Of a stretch of DNA of 64,000 nt, positions 26,300-37,795 are shown piece by piece. The notes below the pieces were generated by a model. It did not search any database, was not told the DNA's origin, and was given only the letters and a program-made list of their open reading frames with translations. The translations under genes were made by a program, and so were the position numbers. The stretch's first letter is position 1. The number at the start of each line of letters is the position of its first letter. The DNA is from Onchocerca volvulus (taxonomy: Eukaryota; Nematoda; Chromadorea; Rhabditida; Onchocercidae): assembly GCA_000499405.2 (NCBI GenBank), contig HG738139.1:7898616-7962615 (forward strand), read 5' to 3'.

Positions 26300-28919
26300 A
26301 TGCAAGCGATGGAGCAAGTTGTTCCACATTTGAATGATCAAAATGAATTGAATGACAGTGAGGTTCGTTCCTTCTGCTTTGAATAAGTTTACATCAATGC
26401 AAAAAACAGTTCCCTTGGATGTTTTCGTAGAGTTAATATGTATAGTATAAATTCATTAAATTTGTATTTCAGACAAATTTTTATCAAGATGTCGAACTGT
26501 TGCAAAGCCATGGAATCGTAAGTTTTGTACAAAAATTTTGAACTCCCCAATTACTTGTACATCATTACTTTTTTATCTTTTCTGCACGTTAATTTTTTTG
26601 CTCATTTCTTATGCTGCTTAGAAAAAACTTATTAAACATAACAAAATTCTGTTGAAATACAAATAAAGCTAACATGTCGAACTAGATTTTTTAAATAGTT
26701 GATATTTCTGATGTACATCGCAATATTTATATACGATGTGAATGCATTTTTGACAATTTTTCATAAATTAAATTGAATAACTAGATAGGTTTAATTAATG
26801 AACTCAATTTAAATCTCGATTGGATTGTAATTCAGTATAAACCAGAATTTGATTTCTTTTAAGAATGTTGCTGACATCAAGAAACTGTTAGGCGTCGGAA
26901 TTTGCACGATCAAAGGCATTATGATGACCACAAGAAAGCGGCTTTGTGATGTCAAAGGTCTCTCAGAAGCAAAAGTCGATAAAATCAAGGAAATTGCTTG
27001 CAAACTATCAGTGAGCAGCTTGAATGTATACCTACTTGCCTTTGTATCGAAATAAAAAACACTATTGGTATGGATTTTAGAACAATGGCTTTATTACGGC
27101 TTTGGAGGTAACCGAACGACGGAAGCTCTGTTATCGCATCAGTACAGGAAGCCGAGAATTGGATAAACTGCTGGGCGGTGGTATTGAAAGTCAAGCTATA
27201 ACCGAAGTTTTTGGGGAATTCCGTACTGGCAAAACACAGCTCTCACATACTTTGTGTGGTATATCTTTTTATTGATAGCAATAGTCACGAACTGCTTTTT
27301 CATGCCTTTTTAGAATCAAATTGCCAAAAAATTTTCCACTAAAACAGGACTGAATTACAGTCGAACTTCCGAGCGAGTTTCGGCAAATCTTTTATTCTAT
27401 CGAATTAAAAGTAAGTGAAGTAAGCTTGCAATTTCAAAATAATCTGGAAAATAATTCAGAATTTGAACTAAAACTAGTTGATGTTGGCATTTGAATTTCT
27501 TTTAACAAGTTTAAACACGACCTAATAATGATATTTTTTGGAAAATACAGGTTGAAAATTTTCACAAAAAACAGGTTGTTATATTTTTGGATTTCCAAAA
27601 AAAAAAAAAAAAAAAAAAACTAGAGGTGAATTTAATGTTTCCAGTGATGTGCCAAATACCAAATGAGATAAGTAATTTCCAAGGTGGGAAAGTTATCTAT
27701 ATCGACACAGAGAATACATTCCGGTTAGTTATACTGCATTTCGAACATTGTATAACATGTACTATCGCCAAAATTCTTATATTTGCATGATAATCAACCG
27801 AAGTTTTTAAGCCCGGATCGTTTGCGTCAGATTAACGAACGTTTCAAAATGGATCAAGAAGCAATGTTAGACAATATTTTGTATGCGCGGGCATATACTT
27901 CTGATCATCAGATGGAATTGTTAGATTTCGTCGCTGCGAAATTTCATGAGGTGTGACTTTATGAAGTGTAAGCAGAAATCTTGGTAGTCTTCCGTATTAC
28001 AGTTTGATATTAGTTTAACTATTGATAATCTGCTTATTTTTCCGACCAAAACAGAGGAAAAGGAAAAACTGTTCAAATTAACGAATATTTCAGTTTTGAA
28101 GTTTCGTACGCCAGATTTCATGTTTTTCCCAATAACTGTCATGCAACACTTTTCAAATATTTCAGGAATTGGGTGTTTTCAAACTATTGATTGTTGATTC
28201 AATCATGGCTCTCTTCCGAGTCGATTACAGCGGTCGAGGTGAGCTCGCAGAGCGACAACAAAAACTTGCTCAAATGTTGTCACGCTTACAGGTCAAATAA
28301 GTCATCTTACTTTATTTTAGTGATACTTTGAACCTTCGTAATTTGATGCATATTTTAAGAATTCTAATTTTTCAGAAAATTGCCGAAGAATACAATGTAG
28401 CAATTTTTATTACAAATCAAATGACCGCAGATCCAGGTGCTGGAATGACATTTCAGGCGGATCCAAAGAAACCAGTTGGTGGGCATATCTTAGCTCATGC
28501 ATCCACCACTCGCATCATGCTGAAGAAGGTATCATTTTAAACAGTTTCTTTGATTTTATAGTATAAATAGATTCAGAATAAACCTTTTAGCTTTTAAAAG
28601 TGTCCGCTGTATCTTGATCTTATCAAGATATATTTGCTACTTACTTTCTTCATTTAATGAATTATTTGAATTCCTTTCTTGTAATGTTTGGAATTATTTC
28701 AACTACTTTTATCTCAAAAAAATCTGAAGCAGAACTGATTTTTATGCATCTTGTTTCATAGAACATCTGTGTAATAAAAATTTTTTTTAACAAATTTTGC
28801 TTAAATTTTAGGGACGAGGAGAAACAAGAATTGCAAAAATCTATGACTCGCCAGATTTACCCGAAAATGAAGCTACCTTTGCCATTGCTACAGTCGGCAT
28901 TATTGACGCGAAAGATTAA
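26300..28919 (+). CDS. dmc-1: Meiotic recombinase DMC1
   Basis: Nine exons, 26300-26362, 26473-26517, 26864-27010, 27081-27258, 27645-27723, 27812-27950, 28166-28291, 28376-28528 and 28812-28919, join in frame to 345 residues, the usual length. Seen: a helix-hairpin-helix N-domain ([36 protein letters not shown]), Walker [10 protein letters not shown] (about 130-138), Walker B LLIVDS (224-229), and L2 region [20 protein letters not shown]. It is DMC1 rather than RAD51: [41 protein letters not shown] and [20 protein letters not shown] follow DMC1 wording. Known: DMC1 forms filaments on single-stranded DNA at meiotic breaks and drives exchange between homologues. Introns 2 and 5 end in AAG. The ATG follows another AAG (TTTTCAAG) that may be a trans-splice site. 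Confidence 0.96.
27599..27619. repeat. Poly-A tract inside DMC1 intron 4
   Basis: A run of about 21 A shortly before the exon starting at 27645. It leaves only a short pyrimidine stretch (TGTTTCCAG) as splice signal. Confidence 0.8.
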
Positions 28920-30671
28920 GATGAGCACATTCAAACACATTTCGAACTTCAGAAAAATATATTCTTTGATGTAAATTTGGATCTGTATAATATAGTTTTT
29001 TTCTTCTTGAAATAAGTTAGAAATTAACTGTTTGATTATGATGTTCTATATCTATAAATTAGTTGTTTCGCATCAGTGTTCTTCTCTTTTCTTGGAGCTT
29101 GTAATGCTACACTTTCAAGATCTTCCAAAAAATAATAATATAACTGAACAGCGGAATGGCTACGTTCCGCTTTCTCGAACTAACAATGTCAACTGTCAAT
29201 TGTTTGGTCCCCCCATTATCGTTAGCCATAATTTGATCGGTCATCTATTACTATGCAATTAGCTCCAGGATTTCCAAATTATGCATTATGCTTCGAAACT
29301 TGCCAGCGATAATAGTACCTGCGCAATATAATGTAATCAGGTGTATTTAATCAATGTGGCAACTGAGTTTCTAAGTTTTATTGTGATTGTTGAACATATA
29401 ATACAAACAAAATGGGTCTAGAACAGAAGAAAGTTGTGCCTATGAATATCTACTGGATCGAACTGCCAAGAAAATAATTCTGTGCAATATGTTTTCAGAG
29501 ATGATTTTTTGAAAATTATTTGAATGTATTCTGACAAAAACGGTAACCACGCATTATTTTGATGATTACATAGGATTGAGGAAAATAAATAAAAGCAACA
29601 TATTTAACACCCGTATGAAGAATGATAGCCTAAAATGAACTGCTAGATCTTATACATAAACAAAGATTAATGAAATCTTCCACAATCTCTACCCGATTAA
29701 AAAGTTTAAAATCATCAACCAAATCAGAACGAAAATGAGAAGCTTTCAAAAGTATTTCTGCACTTAATCAGCTGTGTCTGAGCTCAACGATACAATAATT
29801 TGCGACAAAACTGAAGATAAAAAGAAATCAACAAGTTCATTAAGGCATTCATTCATATTAGAAACAGACAGTGTCTACAGAATATGCAAAAAATTAGAGC
29901 AAGCAATGCTTGAGCATTGTCGAGATAGTCAAACTAAAAGTACATCTAATTTATGTTGCTATTTAATATCATGAACAGCAAGAAATGTTGAGTGAGAGCA
30001 CCTCATCAGATCATAAAATTGACCATCAATTCAGAATTACACTATTTCAGACACGCACAAATTCAATCAACACAATCATTCGACCGATTCATGTACCACT
30101 AAGGAGAATTACAGCGAAATTATTCACAAAAAAGTCAAATACATGATAAGATACGGAATTTCACTTTAATAAATATTTAATTATTATCAATGAAAAGAAA
30201 ATCCAGAAAGTGAGTAACTCATCAAAATCGGTTCAGGTTTTCTCTGCAACATTCTTGATCTATGCAGTTACGCGTAGAATACAACTCTGAATTCAAAAGC
30301 ACCAGTATGAATGAAATATTTTTAATTATGACTTAACTACGCACAAATTATTTACAAATATAAATTCTAAAAGAAACAATAACAAAAATCTCATCAAAAT
30401 AGAATACACTTATATTAAAACAAATGAAAGAACGCTTGACTAACCAAGAAACATCAAGGAAAAGTGAAGATGTGGAAAGTTGTTTTATAGAAATTTATAT
30501 GAAAGCAAAGCAGCTTCTTAACGAACATCAAAGCGAACAAAAAAGATCAGAAAAATATGAACGCTTGTGTATGAATAACACAAACTATAACTGCAGGTAA
30601 AATAAATGCACTGTGTTGCATGCATAGGTCGAAATCTTCATCGAGAAAGTGATAGACGCGCGACGCCATAG
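28920..30671. other. Convergent intergenic region DMC1 / TPST
   Basis: About 1.75 kb between the stop codons of two convergent genes, so mostly 3' UTR. Two + strand open segments look mildly coding: about 29786-29974, without ATG, and an ATG-initiated 58-codon run from 30424 that ends at AG/GTAAAAT. I found no further exons for either and do not call a gene. Confidence 0.4.
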
Positions 30672-33600
30672 CTACTCCGGACGAACAACTTCTTTCGCTC
30701 GACGTTCCCATTCTTCCATGTTCATGTGTAACTCATTAGTATTCTTCAGGACAATCGGATCAGGTTCACCATATTTGGGCGGATTAGCATTTGGATCATA
30801 TCTGAAAAGTTATCACATACTACAGCGCTTAAAAATTCTCTTTTGATTTCACTGCCTATTTTGTTTCTTCTCATTGCTGGATACAAACTTCCTGATAATT
30901 CGTAAGTACATCTAAGCATTGAAAACATGAAAAAATCATCCTAGCAGCTCAACAGATAAAAAAAGTAAAAACTAAACGAAAAATTGGTAAAAAATAAGAA
31001 CAAGAGACGCTTATTCCATTTGCATCACAAATCTATAGTTATTGAGAATATTCAAATTTCCGTCAATTTTCAATAAAAAAATTTTATAGCATTACAAACC
31101 CAAGCTCGGCCAACATTGGTGCAAGAGATGCCATTTCCTGTAAAACGTCCTCATCAAACGTACCAACCCATTTAGTTAATGCATCCAGATTTACTGGTTT
31201 AATTACTTGATCGGTAGATCTTTCAACTCTAAAAACAATCTCTCACTTTTCAATACATCAAAAACTTGATCATTCCGTGTCCATACAATGACAGTTGTAA
31301 AAAAATACATTTTATATGAATACTCACTATGAAAGCTTTCTGTTCTTGAGCTTCTATCTTCATGAATGATATAATCAAGTCAAATCAATTTAATGTTAGT
31401 TTTTTTTTTTTTTTTACATTTTTAATGAATACCACCATCGATAAATGCAAGGCCGTATCGACAGCAAAGTAGAAAAAAACGAAACGAAACGATTTAATTG
31501 ATCACTGTTCTTTTTGGAGAAGAGGAAAAAAAAATATAGGTAAAAAAACACAGATACGCAACTGTCCACAACTAAAAGACACGCTGAATAGAAAACTACA
31601 AAACGATTTCAGAAACCATAAAAATAATAAAGGACTTAAACAGGCAGTTTTTTTTCTAACCTTAAAAGGATAAAAAGTCCAAAGTAAATAATAAAGTTTT
31701 AAGAAGAAAAGAAAAAAATTGGAAAAGATAACTATGCTATTTAGTTTTTTAATTTTTATGTTTTTTGGATGATGATGATTAAAAAAAATACATATTAATT
31801 AAACTAAATCCAAAAAAAATTAATAAACTAATTAAATTAATTTTTTTTGTTTTCTTTTTATCCTCCGAGTTATTTTTTATTCTAAAAACAATACGTAAAA
31901 TAAGTACGAGTATCAAAAAAATTATAAACATTTTTCATAAGGGAAATTCTAATTTCTCTGAAACAGTAACCTCATTATGCTCTAGATTATGTGGTACCTA
32001 ATCATACTATTACATTTGACATCAATATTAAGCTTTCTATGGGGTAAAATATGATGAAAAAAAAAAAAAAAAACATACTTCGATAGAGAAATATCTTTGC
32101 CGATCAGTTTATCGTGATGAAGTACTAAATCACTCCATGTAATATTGAGAAAATTAAGAACACGACGCAGTTGTTGCTCTGGATGCAGTACTAGCTGCTC
32201 ATAATAAACCATTAAACACCGTTTTTTGCCAATTGCTTTACACTGCTGAAAAATAAATTTATGACAAGAATAAAAAATATGAGCCTTTATGTCTAAATCT
32301 AAAATTACATAATTAAGACAGCAGAAATATTGAGAAGTTTTAAATCTATGTCTGGATTTTAACTGGTTTACTATTCATTGACTTTTAACTTCAAACGATA
32401 AAATTTTCCAAATTGATCTGGAAAATACAAGTTTTATAAAAAATTTAAGCATCTAATTGAAAGTAGAAAAACTGCATAGGAAACAAGTTATTCGGCATAA
32501 TACACGATTTGTTAACATTTCATGAATCTAGAGAAATATTATGAACCCAAAACAATGCATTCGTATTATTAGAATGATTCTGTAAAAATCTTGACAAAAA
32601 AAGAATTTGCATAAAAGCGGTACCTCGTACATTATCTTGATAATGTGATTCCATTTATCCAGACACTGCTTCGGATCGTTAAGATCAAAACCCGTAATAG
32701 TTACTTGACGCGATATGATTGAATGAACCGTCGCTCGGCCATCTCTAATCATCAGTAAAAATTTGCTGTTTGGGAAGAGATAAGCAAGATATTCAGCTGA
32801 CTTCATTGTGAAAGGATCTTTATTGCACAATCTTTCAGCAGGTTTACCATGACCTGCTATTATCTGAAAAATCACAAAAACTAGTTGCAATACCAGTAAG
32901 CATTGCCAAATTTGAAACAATCAGCGACTTACTTGTAATATAAATGATGTGATGGCATCATTGATTACTTTATCGGTAACACCCGCTTCTTTCAAACGAT
33001 TCCACTCTTTCTGGTTCTTTTTCCATTGTGTTCTAAGTCCCAAAATACGTGGTATTACACGTGTCTCTTCACCACTATAATTTAAGATGATAATTAATTA
33101 AGTAAAATCACTTGTTACATTACTAACTGAAAAAGGAATATGGCCAACAGAATATATGCAAAAACCAACCAACGCACAGAAGGATGTGCATCCAACATAG
33201 CACGAATCAGTGTTGTACCTGATCGTGGAACACCTCCTAAAATATATATCAAATTGAATAACAGCAGAGATTTATTTTTTGGATAAAAACTGGATGGCAG
33301 CTATCACCAAATCCTGTGCAGTTATATTACAATTGATAACAAGAGCTGTTGCAGTGTTCTTGAAAGATTTCCATAAAAAAGACAAAAACAAAAGATTTGC
33401 GGATTAAAATATTTAGTAGAGTCGTAAAGCGCCGCCAAGACTCCGACGGTTAAATTTCGTGGTCAATAAAGAACATTACTAATAGAACATCGAAATAAAG
33501 TAGAGTACGATTCCAATTTGAAAATATGGAAAAAGAAATATGAAGAAACTACTCAAAAAGATAAATAAAATTTTAAGAACATATGCAAAAAATAGCTTAA

Positions 33601-33844
33601 TTGTTGAGGTCTTAAAATAAATTAAAATTTATAAAATAAGCAAACATGAAGACTAACCAATGAAAATGAGTGATGAGTATTTTGATAAAGTATTCATTTT
33701 TTGTCCAGGCAGCATGACAGTATTATTTCTAAGCACATTAAAGGTGGGATATAGTGCAGAAGTAGAAATGAGCATATATAAGAGACAACCCATAAGCATA
33801 ATAATCAAAAGTATCATCCGATCTCGCCCTCTCATCAACATCAT
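30672..33844 (-). CDS. tpst: Tyrosylprotein sulfotransferase
   Basis: Seven exons in transcript order, 33844-33658, 33236-33170, 33074-32933, 32863-32624, 32245-32079, 31228-31100 and 30801-30672, join in frame to 353 residues, as in animal TPSTs. Seen: a short N-terminus and one membrane segment (about residues 10-28), giving type II topology; the 5'-phosphosulfate loop VPRSGTTL (65-72); the block with the catalytic glutamate, [11 protein letters not shown] (86-96); [20 protein letters not shown]; and near the end [20 protein letters not shown] and [15 protein letters not shown]. Known: the enzyme moves sulfate from PAPS to tyrosines of secreted and membrane proteins in the trans-Golgi; in C. 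elegans it matters for the collagen cuticle. All junctions are GT-AG. Two poly-A stretches lie in its introns. Confidence 0.96.
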
Positions 33845-33863
33845 CGATAAATTATATCGTAAA

Positions 33864-33884
33864 TCAGGTCTCCATGACAGGCCT
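33864..33884 (-). promoter_or_regulatory. 5' leader of TPST: splice acceptor and 3-codon upstream ORF
   Basis: On the minus strand CTATTTTAG ends at 33883, a probable trans-splice (or cis) acceptor. Eight bases on, an upstream ATG (33875) opens ATG-GAG-ACC-TGA, ending 20 bases before the TPST start. If retained in the mRNA, it could reduce translation. Confidence 0.45.
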
Positions 33885-34056
33885 AAAATAGAAACTATGC
33901 TGTTTATATTAGCATACTAATATTGATAATAAGAGAAAATCAAATACATATTTATTTCAATTCATCTCAATTTTTATTACTGGTTAACTTCAACTCCAGT
34001 CGATTTGATAAATAAATGTAGATATTCCTCATCGATTATTATATCTCACTATGAAA

Positions 34057-34057
<1 letters not shown>

Positions 34058-34088
<31 letters not shown>
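34058..34088. repeat. Poly-A tract
   Basis: 31 consecutive A on the + strand; length may vary or be an assembly estimate. Confidence 0.9.
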
Positions 34089-34090
<2 letters not shown>

Positions 34091-37000
34091 AAAAGATGAA
34101 ATTGAAAAACTTCCAGTCTTCGCTCAAAAAATAAATAAATAAATAACTTACCTAAGCGCATACCAGATTATTGTCTCACAGTAAAGCTTGTCATTACCAT
34201 TAAAATTAGACATTAATTCAGTCAAGATAGTTCGTCATTAATACTTCATATATAACTATCCAAACCATATAAATAAAAATATAAATGTTCGTTGTTACTT
34301 GCCAGACAATGTTTTAAGTTCTTCACCGACTGATTTGAAATTTTGATACAAGGCTGCATTCGAACAAGCGCGTGTTCAAGAACTTTCGACGATTTAAGAT
34401 TTGAACAAACGAACATTTACATTTTTACATAGACTAATTATAAATGAAAGGATCTCTTTTTTCTAATCTTATAAATGAATGAAGAATTGTTCCGCTTTAT
34501 TCGAACTATTCCTCTTTTGTTTCTTCCACAGCATCTCCTTTATTCAATTTGCAGAAGTGCGTCCAAAAAGATCAATTTGTTCTATATTCAACAAAATAAC
34601 TGATCAAATTTATCTAAATAAATAAATCAGCCCTTCATTTTTCGTTATAAATATTTCTATCTATACTCATCAATATTTACTGACTCATTTATCGATAAAC
34701 AGTAATTGGAAACAGTTCCAAATTATAACTACTACAATAGATTAAAATCAAACAGTTAAATTGGGTGAATTAGTTTTAATAATCATCTTCATTTCTACTC
34801 CTTGCTCTTATAATATCTTTTTCCCAATTACCTTAATTATTGTTCATTATAAATAAGTTATACTCATAGTATTTCAATATGTGTCAATTCATATCGTGCA
34901 CTTCTATATCTTGCATGTCATAAACGAATATTTCATAGGGAAAAATGAAAATTCTGAGAAACTCGAACTTAGTAAGCCCAGAATTTATTATTAAGCATTA
35001 TTCCAATCAGAGAACTACAGAAAATTATTTCTACTGCTATCCACAGACGGCGATTAGTAAGACAATCGCGATGAAAGAAATCAAGAACCAACATTTATCT
35101 GATAATGTCCATCTACAATTGCTTTTAGCCAGAGAATCCGAATGATCGAAGAAAAGAATGGAAAACTTCCAAAAGTCTAGAGACTTTTCGTATTCTTCCT
35201 TCTCCTTTCAAATATAATAAATGTGAAAAATTGACCCTACTTTACTTTCATGCCTCTTTTTTCAAATATATCAATGTCGTTTTTTCAAAACAAATAGAGC
35301 TAAGCCGCTTGGAAAAAAAAAGTTTCAAACATTGAAGTGAATGAGAAAACTTAGGATAGCGAAAATCAAATGATTATAAAAACAATATAAATATATCAAC
35401 AAAAGTTTTTTAGAGAATGATTTTTGTTATATCACAATAAAAAAGATCGCAAAGATATCAAGAGACATGGAAATGATAAAAATGGAATATATGTGGATTA
35501 AATTTTTAAAGTTGTAAATTAGAAATAACTCAAAATAAATAACGAAGTAAATAACTTGTTTATATTTGTCCTTAATTCTTTTAGGAAATATGGAACAGAT
35601 TTAAAACTTCAAGTTGGATATTTTTAATAGGAAACAAAGTATGCAGTAAATATACAAGTTTTCTTTTTTCTTCAAGAATTTTACCAGTTAACTTTCTACT
35701 AGCCTGAAATACGCCTTAAGCTAGCAATGGACCATCAGACATATTGCTAATTACATTAATCTGATTTACTATCTGTTAGTGGGGTAAAAATAATTTTTTA
35801 TAAATTCCTTATATATAGTTGTTAATTTATGTATATCGTCTACTAATACATTAAAAAAAAACAGAGGAATATGGTAAAGAAATACTTTTTTTACTTAATA
35901 CTGTCCAAACAGTGAATGATCTAAAAAAATGATTCTATGGCAAAAGTATTAAAAAATAAGAAAGGGAGAAGTAAAACACAAGAATTAATCGCAACTGACT
36001 GACGAAATTTTATCCCTTTGTCGATCACATTTTTCTCAGAACGTCAAAAAAGTCAATTTATTTGAAAAAAAAGAATTGAATTATTTTAATAAAACAAATC
36101 CATTTATTTTAATTACCAAATACTGGAAAATAATTATTCCGTAGAGAAATTTTCAATTAAAATACTATAATTCAAACAATGTTCTTATTTCTAAATATGA
36201 GCTAATTAGTTGGCCAATGAATTTTTTTGATAATTCAATCATCTCAGAGAAGCACTGACAATTCAGTCAATAATTTCTCATCATTGATTTTTCCAATTAA
36301 AACTATTCTTTGGTAAAACAATCAAAAACCCAAAAAAAGAGAAAAAAAAAAGAAAAAAATGACATACTTTTAACACTAGGCCATCGATACAATTTTCGTA
36401 ACATAAAGATGCGTCGAAAATGCCAATTAATCAGTTTTGTTGTTATCGCCACTGTGATTGTTAAAAATGATGCAGTATCAATCAATTCACCATAGCGATC
36501 ACCATATATACCTGCAAAAACATCATTATAAATTCACTTTCGAGTGAGCGAAATGTTGGAATGGCTGATTTCATAATAGGTAATCACAGATTAATTCCAC
36601 AAATGGCCTGAAAACACACAATATTGGATGACAGAGAATAGAGAAAGGCAATATATGATAAATTATTCATTTATATTAATTTCTTATGCAGCCATGAATT
36701 ATCGGCAAAATTACTTAATGTAGTTTAAAGTGTGACTTAATGATTAAGAATTGACTTAACTATTCAATAAATGATTTCTCGCATGGTATTACTATTGGAA
36801 AAACCGAAATATTTCTTTATAGAATACAGATATGATGAAATAATCAAAGAATCTTTGTATTATAGAAATATCTCAGTAATCGACTTTTAAATTACGCTAT
36901 TGTTAATATACTGTAAATTGTGTTGTGCTAATGTGACATGGAATCGCTTTGCGTGTTGTAAACTGTTGTAAATTGTATTATGGCTAACAAATAATAAACA

Positions 37001-37761
37001 AACTCTTTTTATATTAAATTTAACATGCTGTAAATTAATTCCTTTTTTTGCCACAAATTAACATGCTATAAATAAAAAAAAAAATGAGTTGACTAAACAA
37101 ACTCTCACTTTATAAAGAGTTAAAGTTATCTATTTGCTTCATAACACTCATACCATCTTAATGAAAAGACGAGTCACTGCAAACCGAAAGATCAAAATAA
37201 CCAGTATAAACAATACGATCAGACCGAACAGAATGCTCAAAGAAATTCTCAAGAAAATTTTGAGGAGCAATCCTTCGTTAAACAATAACGAAGAAGAACA
37301 TCCTAGCGATCAACTTGGCTAGTAATAGTTTCGGATAATTCAGAATAAATCAACAAGTAAAATTTTTATCACAACTATTTTCTATGCCAAGCGTTGAGAA
37401 ACTTCCACGACAACTTCATCCATCCGAAAGGTGAAATGACATTTGATCCCTCTAATGATATCGATTCTTCATCTCAAGAAAAAAATTGGACAATAATTTA
37501 GATTTAAAGATAAGCTTGTAGATAATTTCAGCGGACAACATATTTTACTGCAACTTTTGAAACTTTTATGAAGATCTCGTTATTTGCACTCAAGAATGCT
37601 TACATTATGGAAATGTCAACAAGTACACTTTTTCGCTCAGAAATTTTATTGACCAAAGGAAGAATTCACCAGTTTCTATGGATTTGCAACAATAAAGATT
37701 AAACAAGGAACTTGATCGGTCTAAACGATCAGAAAGCACCATGATATCTCAATAATGAAGT

Positions 37762-37795
37762 CGATAACCTCAATTATTAATAATTGAGATTATCG
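37762..37795. repeat. 34-bp near-perfect palindrome
   Basis: Two 17-base arms directly abut (CGATAACCTCAATTATT and its inverse) and pair with a single mismatch (one C against A). Confidence 0.85.

Noticed and set aside
26300..28919. First reading as RAD51
   Set aside because: Motif wording through the core, L2 and N-domain follows DMC1, not RAD51.
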